A stretch of DNA of 38,988 nt from Burkholderiales bacterium (GTDB lineage: Bacteria > Pseudomonadota > Gammaproteobacteria > Burkholderiales > Burkholderiaceae_C). Numbering within the stretch: the first letter of the stretch is position 1; every line of letters starts with the position of its first letter. Both the position numbers and the translations under genes were made by a program. A model generated the notes under the pieces. It searched no databases. It saw nothing but the letters and a program-made list of their open reading frames with translations, and was not told the origin of the DNA. Positions 1 through 9,441 of the stretch are shown here, one piece after another. The stretch spans positions 1 through 38,988 of the forward strand of contig JACPUE010000047.1 of assembly GCA_016192425.1 (NCBI GenBank), given 5' to 3'.

Positions 1-1
1 C

Positions 2-1141
2 ATGTACGGGCAACTGCTGGCCAATGGCCAGATCCAGCTCAACGCCCAAGGGGTGCCCATCGTGCAGCCCGGGCAGGTGCTGGAGTTTGACCTCTCGGAC
101 ATGGGGGGCAGCACACTGGGAGGCCATGCGATCGGGCGTGAGAGCGCAATGCGGGCGCAGCGGGAGACGGCTGAAGCCGCAGCACGGGCCAGCACCTTAG
201 ACAACAGCTGGATTCCAGGCGAGGCGGGGGGTGGCCGTGGCTTTGTAAATCCTGCCATTGCGTCGGCACACAACGAAGAACCGTTTGGGGGCCGCTCGAC
301 TGTTACTGACCCTGCGGCATATATTCCGCCCATGAGCTACGGCGAACAGATGCGGCATGTTGGGGAGTTCTTTGGCGACATGAGCATCGGGGCCACCAAG
401 GGACTTGTAAACGTACTGCCTGAAACAGCTGCTTTGGCCTATCGCATGGCTGGCTATGCAACAGCCGGTGTTGCCAGCTTGACCAACACCGATCTGTCAG
501 ATCGGATGTTTGCCCAGTATGAACGAGTAACTGGTCGTGTGATGGACTACGACAACGGACTGCAAGAGGCATCGGGGGTAGTCGCTGGTTTGGTGGGGCC
601 TACTGCGGTGCTGCGGGGGGCTGTGGCTGTGGGTGGGGTGATTAGCGCCGACAAGGTTGGGGATGCGCTGCAGGTTGAGGGCAAGCTGGCTGGGAGAGTT
701 GGCAATGTCGAAATCACGGGTGCAAGGGGCGCATCTAGCACGAGGGAATTTGATCCCTCACTCGCGGGTGGGCCACTTCGAGAGTTGTCGGCCGACAGCA
801 TTAAATTCACGGAGAGTGGCATCTCCGTGGTCGAGCGGCATACTGCGCGCTTCGGGCCTGATGCGGCCAATGAATATATGGTTGATCGTTTGCGGCAAAT
901 ATCGCGAGGTGAGATTGAGGCGACAACGGTTGATCGCAACTTCTACAGCCATGAATTGCGTGAATATGTTCGCTATCGCCAACTCGGCTGGGAAGCTGGA
1001 CAGCCTGCAGATCCGATGGCGGCATATCGGTTGTGGAACAACACCCACACTGCGACGTTGGAGGAATACCGAATCCTTGGTCCGTACACGGACAAGTCGC
1101 TATATCACTCCAATGCGATAAATTTGATGGAGGGTAACTGA
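2..1141 (+). CDS. C-terminal part of a polymorphic-toxin-like or haemagglutinin-like protein (5' truncated by window)
   Basis: The reading frame is open from the window edge for 379 residues, so the first ATG at position 2 is probably internal and the 5' end lies outside. The N-terminal part is Gly/Ala-rich with few charged stretches. Around residues 110-220 it has an Ala/Gly/Val-rich, weakly hydrophobic region of the sort that precedes toxin domains in large exported proteins. The last ~110 residues differ: they are polar and aromatic, with the strings FYSHELREYVRY and LWNNTHTATLEEY, and look like a compact separate domain. The stop codon overlaps the next ATG (TGATG). A variable C-terminal domain followed directly by a tiny overlapping gene is the usual form of polymorphic toxin/immunity pairs. 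I do not recognise the toxin family, so activity is inference. The DNA is less GC-rich than the rest of the window, which suggests transfer. Confidence 0.6.
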   Translation: MYGQLLANGQIQLNAQGVPIVQPGQVLEFDLSDMGGSTLGGHAIGRESAMRAQRETAEAAARASTLDNSWIPGEAGGGRGFVNPAIASAHNEEPFGGRSTVTDPAAYIPPMSYGEQMRHVGEFFGDMSIGATKGLVNVLPETAALAYRMAGYATAGVASLTNTDLSDRMFAQYERVTGRVMDYDNGLQEASGVVAGLVGPTAVLRGAVAVGGVISADKVGDALQVEGKLAGRVGNVEITGARGASSTREFDPSLAGGPLRELSADSIKFTESGISVVERHTARFGPDAANEYMVDRLRQISRGEIEATTVDRNFYSHELREYVRYRQLGWEAGQPADPMAAYRLWNNTHTATLEEYRILGPYTDKSLYHSNAINLMEGN

Positions 1142-1407
1142 TGAATTTGCGTAGAACCATCGTCGAGCTAATCGACAAAAACGACGGAAAGTGGACTTGG
1201 TACCAACTTGAGAGGGGGTTGACCGGTGTCGGCTTGGGTGGACGTAGTGACGCTGTGGCCACACTGAGCGACTTGGTTCAGGAAGGGGCGTTGTCTGAGC
1301 AGACGGATCCGCGCTACATGCACCCCATTTACCGAATTACTGAGAAGGGCAAGTTACTGATGGCTCAATTGACCACAGAGTCCGCCGATCCAAAATCTTT
1401 TGAGTAG
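1141..1407 (+). CDS. small winged-helix-like protein, candidate immunity protein
   Basis: This 88-residue protein starts at an ATG that shares one base with the upstream stop (TGATG), so translation is probably coupled. It has no signal peptide or membrane segment and is expected to be cytoplasmic. The pattern WTWYQLERGL, then DAVATLSDLVQEGAL, then YRITEKGKLL resembles a small winged helix: two helices, a recognition-like helix and a beta wing ending in the common ITEKGK turn. It sits where an immunity gene sits in polymorphic toxin loci, and no other gene follows on this strand before the convergent eda. It could instead be a small DNA-binding regulator. Function is inferred from position only. 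Confidence 0.55.
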   Translation: MNLRRTIVELIDKNDGKWTWYQLERGLTGVGLGGRSDAVATLSDLVQEGALSEQTDPRYMHPIYRITEKGKLLMAQLTTESADPKSFE

Positions 1408-1516
1408 GCGGAGTCAAGCACCAAGTGCAACCAGTATTTGCATTTGGCGGTGACGGTGGCGAGTGGGTGAGGCTCTATGCCGTTTCGTGTGGAACTTGAC
1501 GTTAAGGTAGGGTCAC

Positions 1517-2176
1517 TCAGATATGGCTTGACGCACCACAGGCCCGCTCCGCCAGCGCGCAGGCTTGGCGTGCGCGCTGGGTGATGGCGTTCCAGTCGCC
1601 TGCGGCCAGCACATCGGCCGGGGCGAGCCAACTGCCTCCGGCCATGGGCACGTTGGGCAGGCGCAGGTAGTCCTGCAGGTTCTCGGGGCTGACGCCGCCG
1701 GTGGGGCAGAACTGCACGTCGGCCAGCGGCGCGCCCAGCGCCTGGAGCATGCCCAGGCCACCGGCCTGCGCCGCAGGAAACAGCTTCATCAGGCGAAAGC
1801 CCTGCGCGCGCCGGTGCATGACTTCGCTGGGCGTCATCACGCCGGGGATGAAGGGCAGGGCGGCGGCTTTCACCGCGTCCACCAGGGCGTCGGTGCAGCC
1901 CGGCGACAGCGCAAACCGGGCCCCGGCGTCGAGCACGCGCTGCACGTCTTCCACGCGCGTGACGGTGCCTGCGCCGGTGTGCATTTGCGGCACGGCCTGG
2001 GCCACGGCCTCGATGGCCTGGAGCGCGGCGTCCGAGCGCAGGGTGATCTCCACCACGTCGATGCCGCCTTCGAGCAGCGCGTGGGCCAGGGGCACGGCGT
2101 GCGCCGGGTTGTGGAGGACGACGACCGGCACGACGCGCGAGCGGAAGGCGGGGCGGGTGAAACAGGTGGTGGCCAT
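1517..2176 (-). CDS. eda: 2-dehydro-3-deoxy-phosphogluconate (KDPG) aldolase
   Basis: This 219-residue enzyme splits KDPG into pyruvate and glyceraldehyde 3-phosphate, the last step of the Entner-Doudoroff pathway. It shows the class I KDPG/KHG aldolase signature: the catalytic Glu in DVVEITLRS (E43) and the Schiff-base Lys in FRLMKLFPAAQAGG (K131), with a phosphate-binding CPTGGVSPEN loop further on. Length is usual for the family. The ATG at 2176 is chosen because it gives the expected short N terminus and lies 23 bases after the edd stop. It is the last gene of the zwf-pgl-edd-eda operon and converges on the toxin/immunity-like pair. Confidence 0.96.
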   Translation of the reverse strand: MATTCFTRPAFRSRVVPVVVLHNPAHAVPLAHALLEGGIDVVEITLRSDAALQAIEAVAQAVPQMHTGAGTVTRVEDVQRVLDAGARFALSPGCTDALVDAVKAAALPFIPGVMTPSEVMHRRAQGFRLMKLFPAAQAGGLGMLQALGAPLADVQFCPTGGVSPENLQDYLRLPNVPMAGGSWLAPADVLAAGDWNAITQRARQACALAERACGASSHI

Positions 2177-2199
2177 GGCAATGGTTTCTAAGGTAAGGG

Positions 2200-4038
<1,839 letters not shown>

Positions 4039-4042
4039 GGTC

Positions 4043-4735
4043 TTATCCGATCCAGACGCTGGTGGGCGCCTGCGTGGAGGTCAGCACAAGGGAGATGGGT
4101 AGCGCCGGGTCGGCCTGCTGCACGGCGCGGCGGTACACCGCGAGCTTGGCGGCGCCGCTCAGCGGCAGCACCCGTTCACGCGCTGCCAGCAGGGCCTGCA
4201 GGCTCAGGCTGATGCGTGCATGCGCCGCGCTGGCGGGCACTACCCAGGCCAGCCGTTCTGGCGTGGTGATGGCGTGCTGGTAGCCCGCCGCGCCCGCGAA
4301 AAGCGATGCGGTGTGCGCATCCTCCCCCATGCCCAGCACGGCCACATCCAGCGGCCAGGGCAGGGCGGCCAGGCGCGCGCTGGCGCTGTGCACCAGGGCA
4401 TCCAGCGCCGTGGGGCTGCCATCGGGCGGTGGGGCTTCAAAAAACGGCGTCCAGCGCGCCGCAGCCGCCGGGCCCTGCAGCAGGTGGCGCTGCACCAGGG
4501 CGGTGTTGCTGTCGGCGTGGCCGTGCGGCACCACGCGCTCGTCCACCAGCACGATGTGCACCTGCGCCCAGTCCAGCGCCTGCGTGCGCAGCGCCTCGAA
4601 CAGCGCCACCGGCGACCTGCCGCCCGACACCGCCAGGCTGGCCTGGCCGCGTGCGGCCACGGCGGCGTGCAGCAAGCCCGCGATATGGGCTGCTACGGCC
4701 TGCGGCGTGGCATGCAGGTGCTCGGCTATGGCCAT
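4043..4735 (-). CDS. pgl: 6-phosphogluconolactonase
   Basis: This 230-residue cytoplasmic enzyme hydrolyses 6-phosphoglucono-lactone to 6-phosphogluconate, joining Zwf to Edd. It is of the SugarP isomerase-like (DevB) type: it has the [17 protein letters not shown] phosphate-binding loop near the N terminus, [16 protein letters not shown], and the [14 protein letters not shown] motif that carries the catalytic His. Its ATG shares one base with the zwf stop codon (TGATG), which indicates translational coupling, and edd follows after 4 bases. Length is at the short end of normal. Confidence 0.95.
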   Translation of the reverse strand: MAIAEHLHATPQAVAAHIAGLLHAAVAARGQASLAVSGGRSPVALFEALRTQALDWAQVHIVLVDERVVPHGHADSNTALVQRHLLQGPAAAARWTPFFEAPPPDGSPTALDALVHSASARLAALPWPLDVAVLGMGEDAHTASLFAGAAGYQHAITTPERLAWVVPASAAHARISLSLQALLAARERVLPLSGAAKLAVYRRAVQQADPALPISLVLTSTQAPTSVWIG

Positions 4736-6213
4736 CAGGCCTCCTCCACCCAGGCCGAGCCTTCGCGCGCCATCAGCGCCGACGATGCCGCCGGGCCCCA
4801 GCTTCCCGCGGTGTAGGGCCTGGGCCGCTCACCCAGCTGCTTCCAGCCGTCAAGGATGGGCTCTACCCAGGCCCAGGCGGCCTCCAGCTCGTCGCGGCGC
4901 ATGAAGTGCGTGAGCCGGCCCTTGATGACGTCGATCAGCAGGCGCTCGTAGGCTTCGGCGCGGCGCTGGGCGAATGCGGTCTGCAGGTCCAGGTCGAGCT
5001 TGACCGGGCGCAGCTTCATGCCGCTGCCGGGTTCCTTGGCCATCATCTGCAGTTGGATGTGTTCCTCGGGTTGCAGGCGGATCATCAGCCGGTTGACCGA
5101 GCGGTGCGGCGAGTCGTGGAAGATGGTGAAGGGCAGGTCGGCAAACTCGACCACGATTTCGGACTGGCGCGCTGCCATGCGCTTGCCGGTGCGCAGGAAG
5201 AAGGGCACGTTGGCCCAGCGCCAGTTGTTGATGTGGGCCTTGAGGGCGACAAAGGTCTCGGTGGCGCTGCCCTCGGGCACGTTCTCTTCCTGCAGGTAGC
5301 CCTTGGCCGCCTCGCCAGCCGATGCGCCTGCGCTGTACTGGCCGCGCACCGTGTCGCGCGCCACGTCGGCCACGGACAGAGGGCGCAGCGAGCGCAGCAC
5401 CTTGAGCTTTTCATCGCGCACCGCGTCGGGATCGAGCGAGACCGGCGGCTCCATGGCCACGATGCACAGCAACTGCAGCAGGTGGTTCTGCACCATGTCG
5501 CGCAAGGCGCCTGTGCCGTCATAGAAACCGGCGCGGCTGCCCACGCCCACGCTTTCGGCCACGGTGATCTGCACGCTGCGGATATGGGGGCTGCGCCACA
5601 GCGGCTCGAAAATGCTGTTGCCAAAGCGCAGCACCATCAGGTTCTGCACCGTTTCCTTGCCCAGGTAGTGGTCGATGCGGAAGATCTGCTGTTCCGCAAA
5701 ATACCGGCCTACGTCGTGGTTGATCTGCCGCGCCGAGGCCAGGTCGTGGCCCAGGGGCTTTTCCAGCACCACGCGGGCGCGCGCATCGACCAGGCCCGCG
5801 CCGTGCAGGTGGGCGCAGATGCCCACGAACAGGCTGGGTGCGGTGGCCAGGTAGTACACGCGGTCCGAGCCAGGCTGCAGGGCAGCGGCCAGGGCCTCGA
5901 AGTCCGGGGCCTGGGTGGCGTCCACGCAGGCATGGCACAGCCGGTCCAGGAAGCCTGCCCAGGCGGTGGCGTCGAAATGCGCTGCTTCGATGAAGCCCTG
6001 GGTCTTGTCCTGGATGAAACCCAGGAACGCCTCGCGCTCCCAGCGCTGGCGGCCCAGCACGTGGATGCGTGTGGCTGCAGGCAGATTGCGGTGCAGGTGC
6101 GCCATGTACAGCGCGGGCAGCAGCTTGCGCACCGACAGGTCGCCCACGCCGCCGAAGATGACCAGATCCAGCGGGGCAGCAGGGGCAGAGGCGGATGGGG
6201 CAGAGGTGGGCAT
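4735..6213 (-). CDS. zwf: glucose-6-phosphate 1-dehydrogenase
   Basis: This 492-residue NAD(P)-dependent dehydrogenase oxidises glucose 6-phosphate to the lactone and is the entry to the Entner-Doudoroff route. It has an N-terminal nucleotide-binding segment with [20 protein letters not shown], the substrate-binding and catalytic motif RIDHYLGKE, and a normal C-terminal domain. It is the first gene of the operon zwf-pgl-edd-eda. An AT-rich stretch with a HexR-like palindrome lies 32-46 bases upstream of the ATG, which suggests the whole pathway is controlled there. No hexR, glk or gnd is present in the window. Confidence 0.97.
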   Translation of the reverse strand: MPTSAPSASAPAAPLDLVIFGGVGDLSVRKLLPALYMAHLHRNLPAATRIHVLGRQRWEREAFLGFIQDKTQGFIEAAHFDATAWAGFLDRLCHACVDATQAPDFEALAAALQPGSDRVYYLATAPSLFVGICAHLHGAGLVDARARVVLEKPLGHDLASARQINHDVGRYFAEQQIFRIDHYLGKETVQNLMVLRFGNSIFEPLWRSPHIRSVQITVAESVGVGSRAGFYDGTGALRDMVQNHLLQLLCIVAMEPPVSLDPDAVRDEKLKVLRSLRPLSVADVARDTVRGQYSAGASAGEAAKGYLQEENVPEGSATETFVALKAHINNWRWANVPFFLRTGKRMAARQSEIVVEFADLPFTIFHDSPHRSVNRLMIRLQPEEHIQLQMMAKEPGSGMKLRPVKLDLDLQTAFAQRRAEAYERLLIDVIKGRLTHFMRRDELEAAWAWVEPILDGWKQLGERPRPYTAGSWGPAASSALMAREGSAWVEEA

Positions 6214-6244
6214 GGTCTGAATGGGTAATTTTTAAGAATTTTAA

Positions 6245-6259
6245 TGAAATTTGGTTACA
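6245..6259 (-). promoter_or_regulatory. HexR-like operator upstream of zwf
   Basis: On the minus strand this reads TGTAACCAAATTTCA. It matches 12 of 15 positions of the palindrome TGTAATTAAATTACA that I recall as the consensus for HexR, the KDPG-responsive RpiR-family repressor of zwf/edd/eda in many proteobacteria. It lies in the only AT-rich stretch between zwf and cutA, close to where a zwf promoter must be. The fit is by eye and the regulator gene is not in the window, so the assignment is tentative. Confidence 0.4.
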
Positions 6260-6354
6260 TGGCGGATTCTTTTTGCACCCGGTGTTGCCCAGGGGCTACC
6301 GAATGGGGACGAAGCGGCCCGCCGTGGCAGACTGGCGCGGCGAGGTAAGCCCCC

Positions 6355-6693
6355 ATGACGCTCTGTTCCGAACCTTCCGAATCCCTCAGCGCCGTGACCA
6401 CCACCGTGGGCACGGCGGATGACGCCCGCCGCCTGGCCCAGGCCGTGCTGGAGCGGCGCCTGGCCGCCTGTGTGCAGATCGAAGCCATCACCTCCCACTA
6501 CCGCTGGGAGGGCGCGCTGCACGAGGATGCCGAGTGGCGCCTGGTCTGCAAGACCGTGCCCCAGGCGGTGCAGGGCCTGATGGAGCTGTTGCAGGCCCGG
6601 CACCCCTATACCCTGCCGCAACTGGTGGTGCAGCCCTTGCAGGCCAGCGCGGCCTATGCCGACTGGGTGCGGCAGGAAACCCAGGGGACATAG
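6355..6693 (+). CDS. cutA: divalent-cation tolerance protein CutA
   Basis: This 112-residue protein belongs to the CutA1 family of small trimeric ferredoxin-like-fold proteins. Seen features are the N-terminal VTTTVGTADDARRLAQAVLERRLAACVQ pattern (given here only as the family's A-A-C-V core), the SHYRWEGALHEDAEW strand pair and the C-terminal HPYTLPQLV segment with the HPY-x-x-P motif. The family was linked to copper tolerance in E. coli, but its real role is unclear. It is divergent from zwf, with 141 bases between the starts, and converges with the GGDEF-EAL gene, 13 bases between the stops. Confidence 0.93.
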   Translation: MTLCSEPSESLSAVTTTVGTADDARRLAQAVLERRLAACVQIEAITSHYRWEGALHEDAEWRLVCKTVPQAVQGLMELLQARHPYTLPQLVVQPLQASAAYADWVRQETQGT

Positions 6694-6706
6694 CGGTGCA
6701 GGTGTT

Positions 6707-9358
6707 TCACTCCAGCTGCTCGTGCACGCGCTGCTCAAACTGTTCCAGCGGCTCGGGCCGCCCGAACAGGTAGCCCTGGAAGTCGCGGCAGCCGTGCTCC
6801 AGCAGGAAGCGGTGGTGGGCCTCGGTTTCCACGCCTTCGGCAATCACGCCCAGGCCCAGGCTGTGGGCCAGGGTCACGATGCTGTGGGCAATGGCGGCGT
6901 CCTTGGGATCCAGCAGCACGCCGCGCACAAAGCCCTGGTCGATCTTGATCTGGTCCAGCGGCAGGCGCTTGAGGTAGCCCAGGCTGGAGTAGCCCGTGCC
7001 AAAGTCGTCCAGCGACAGGCCCAGGCCCAGTGCGCGCAGTTCCTGCATCAGCGCGATCACGCCGTCCACGTCCTGCAGCAGCAGGCTTTCGGTGAGTTCG
7101 AGCTTGATGCGCCGGGGGTTGGCGCCGCTGCCCTGCAGCAGGTCGCGCAGTTCGGACACGAACACGTCCTGGTGGAACTGCCGCGCACTGACGTTGACCG
7201 AGAGGTTCAGCCCGGCCATGCGTGCGTCGGTGCGCCAGCGTGCCTGCTGCTGCAGCGCGGATTCGAGCACCCAGCGCCCCAGCGGCAGGATCAGGCCGGT
7301 TTCCTCGGCCAGCGGGATGAACACGCCCGGCGGGATCAGGCCTTTGTCAGGGTGCTGCCAGCGCACCAGCACCTCTGCGCCCACGATGGTGCCGTCGGCA
7401 TTGACCTGGGGCTGGTAGTACAGCACGAACTCGTGGTTGCGCAGGCCCCGGTGCATTTCGGCCTCCAGCAGCACGCGCTGGTTCACGCTGGCCTGCATCA
7501 CCGGGTCGAAAAAGCGCATCGTGTTGCGGCCCTCTTCCTTGGCACGGTACATGGCCAGGTCGGCCTGCTTGAGCATGTCTTCCACCGATGGCTGGGCAGG
7601 GTTCAGCATGGTGACGCCCACGCTGGCCGTCACATGGTGCTCCTGGCCGCCCACCAGGTAGGGCTGGCGCAGTTGGCACAGCATCTTGTCGCCCAGCGCG
7701 CGCACCTGGGCGGCGGCTTCCACCGTGTCGGCACTGAGGTTGTGCAGCACCACCACAAATTCGTCGCCCCCCAGGCGGGCCACGGTGTCCTGGCTGCGCA
7801 CGCAGGCCTGCAGGCGCCGGGCCGTCTCCACCAGCAGCTGGTCGCCCACTTCGTGCCCACGGCTGTCGTTCAGGGTCTTGAACTGATCCAGGTCGATGAA
7901 CAGCACGGCCGCGTTCAGGCCGGTGCGGGCGCTGCCCGCCAGCACTTGTTGCAGGCGGTCGGTCAGCAGGCGGCGGTTGGGCAGGCCGGTCAGCGGATCG
8001 AAATACGCCATGTAGCGCACCTGCTCCTCGGCGGCCTTGCGCCCGGTGATATCGATGTCGATGCAGAACAGCTCGGGCGCCTGCCCCGGCATGTCGATCC
8101 GGGCATGGCTGGAGAACACGTCTACAAAGCTGCCGTCCTTGCGCTGCAGGCGCAGCTCGCCCGCAGGAATGGGCGTGCCATCGTTGAACATGGCATCCGT
8201 GGCCTTGCGCACCGCCTCGTGCATGGCTGGCGGGATGATCAGGTCGAGCAGGCTTTTCCCCAGGGCTTCCTGCTCGGTGTAGCCGTACAACTGCTCGGAG
8301 GCCTTGTTCCAGTAGGTGGTGGTGCGGTCGGGCAGGTAGCCCTGGACCGAGATCGAGGGGATGTCGTGCAGCAGGGTGCGAAAGCGCAGTTCCGATTCAC
8401 GCAGCGCGGCCAGGGTCTGTTGCTGTTCGGTCGTGTCGTGGGCGGCAAACACCACGGTACGCAGTCCGCCTTGCTGCAGGCCCAGCGAGTGGGCGCGTCC
8501 CTCGTAGCAGCGCGGGCCATGCGGCGTGTCGATGCGGTAGTCCATGCGCTGGGCCTGGCCGCTGGCCAGGGCCTGGTGAACCAGCGCCATCCACTGCGCG
8601 GCCTGGTCGGGGGGCAGCGCATCCTGCAGGCGGCGCCCGCGCAGCTGCTTCGGGGGCGCGGGCAGGCAGGCGTTGTCGGGCGAGAGCACTTCGAGCACCG
8701 CACCGCGCTCGTCCAGCACCAGCAGCCCGTCAGAGATCGCATGGGTCACAGCGTGCAGCCGGGCGGTGCTCTCGCGCAGCGCGCGTTCGGTGGCCAGGCG
8801 GTTCTCCACATCCTGCAGCAGCCAGCCGACCAGCACCGTCAGCGGCAGCGACAGCACCAGCAGCGGAAGAATGATGCCCTGGTGGGTACTCAGTGCCAGT
8901 GCGCTGGGCAGCGCAATGGCCACCCCCAGCGCCAGCACGTGCACGACGGCTGAAAGCACCAGCAAGCTCAGCGGGCGGATGGAAAGGCGGCCTTGCAGAT
9001 AGGCCCAGCGGAAGGCGCAGCCCAGGGTTGCCGACATCGCTATCACCAGCAAGCCGACGGTGGTTCCCGGCCCGCCCAGCCACAGCCGTACCACGGCGGC
9101 CATGGCGGCAGCGACCAGGGCGACCAGGGGGGCGCCAAACACACCGGCCAGCGACAGCACGACCGTGCGCACATCGATGGCCGCCCCCGGTACCGTCACC
9201 ACCGGCGCCAGCATGCCGATGGCGCAGACGGTGCCGAACAGCAGCCCGCTGGCGGCCCGGCCGCCCCAGGCCTCGCGCGGCCACCAGCGTATCTGCATGC
9301 CGTGCAGAAAACACAGTGCCAGCAACAGCGCAATGCTTTTGACCAGCTCATTGAACAT
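6707..9358 (-). CDS. membrane-bound PAS-PAS-GGDEF-EAL cyclic-di-GMP protein
   Basis: The protein has about 883 residues. The first ~180 hold about six hydrophobic segments with a layout like the 5TM sensor module of LytS-type proteins. Two PAS-like domains follow (roughly 190-430; the second has YWNKASEQLYGYTEQEALGK), then a GGDEF domain with intact GGDEF and an inhibitory-site RSQD five residues upstream, then an EAL domain. The EAL signature reads EVL in VGAEVLVRW; NVSARQF, the Glu of ELTES, DDFGTGYSSL and AEGVETE are present, so phosphodiesterase activity is plausible. It probably senses a membrane or cytoplasmic cue and makes and/or degrades cyclic-di-GMP. I chose the ATG at 9358; an in-frame TTG lies 33 bases upstream. 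It is downstream of ftsY on the same strand. Confidence 0.92.
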   Translation of the reverse strand: MFNELVKSIALLLALCFLHGMQIRWWPREAWGGRAASGLLFGTVCAIGMLAPVVTVPGAAIDVRTVVLSLAGVFGAPLVALVAAAMAAVVRLWLGGPGTTVGLLVIAMSATLGCAFRWAYLQGRLSIRPLSLLVLSAVVHVLALGVAIALPSALALSTHQGIILPLLVLSLPLTVLVGWLLQDVENRLATERALRESTARLHAVTHAISDGLLVLDERGAVLEVLSPDNACLPAPPKQLRGRRLQDALPPDQAAQWMALVHQALASGQAQRMDYRIDTPHGPRCYEGRAHSLGLQQGGLRTVVFAAHDTTEQQQTLAALRESELRFRTLLHDIPSISVQGYLPDRTTTYWNKASEQLYGYTEQEALGKSLLDLIIPPAMHEAVRKATDAMFNDGTPIPAGELRLQRKDGSFVDVFSSHARIDMPGQAPELFCIDIDITGRKAAEEQVRYMAYFDPLTGLPNRRLLTDRLQQVLAGSARTGLNAAVLFIDLDQFKTLNDSRGHEVGDQLLVETARRLQACVRSQDTVARLGGDEFVVVLHNLSADTVEAAAQVRALGDKMLCQLRQPYLVGGQEHHVTASVGVTMLNPAQPSVEDMLKQADLAMYRAKEEGRNTMRFFDPVMQASVNQRVLLEAEMHRGLRNHEFVLYYQPQVNADGTIVGAEVLVRWQHPDKGLIPPGVFIPLAEETGLILPLGRWVLESALQQQARWRTDARMAGLNLSVNVSARQFHQDVFVSELRDLLQGSGANPRRIKLELTESLLLQDVDGVIALMQELRALGLGLSLDDFGTGYSSLGYLKRLPLDQIKIDQGFVRGVLLDPKDAAIAHSIVTLAHSLGLGVIAEGVETEAHHRFLLEHGCRDFQGYLFGRPEPLEQFEQRVHEQLE

Positions 9359-9441
9359 GGGCTTGGAGGCGGGAGGCCCCACCAGAGTCAACGAAGCGCC
9401 ATCATCCGGGAATTGTTGGCGGGAGTAAATGGGGAAAGAGA

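Noticed and set aside
1365-1516. Minus-strand frame running from eda into the toxin/immunity end
   Set aside because: It is a frame shadow of eda continued through non-coding bases; no recognisable product, and no transposase motif could be confirmed.
4306-6228. Long plus-strand open frame opposite zwf
   Set aside because: Same reason: the minus-strand zwf is certain and the plus-strand product has shadow composition.
6656-8953. 765-codon plus-strand frame opposite the GGDEF-EAL gene
   Set aside because: Gln/His/Ala-rich shadow with no domain; the opposite strand encodes a complete signalling protein.
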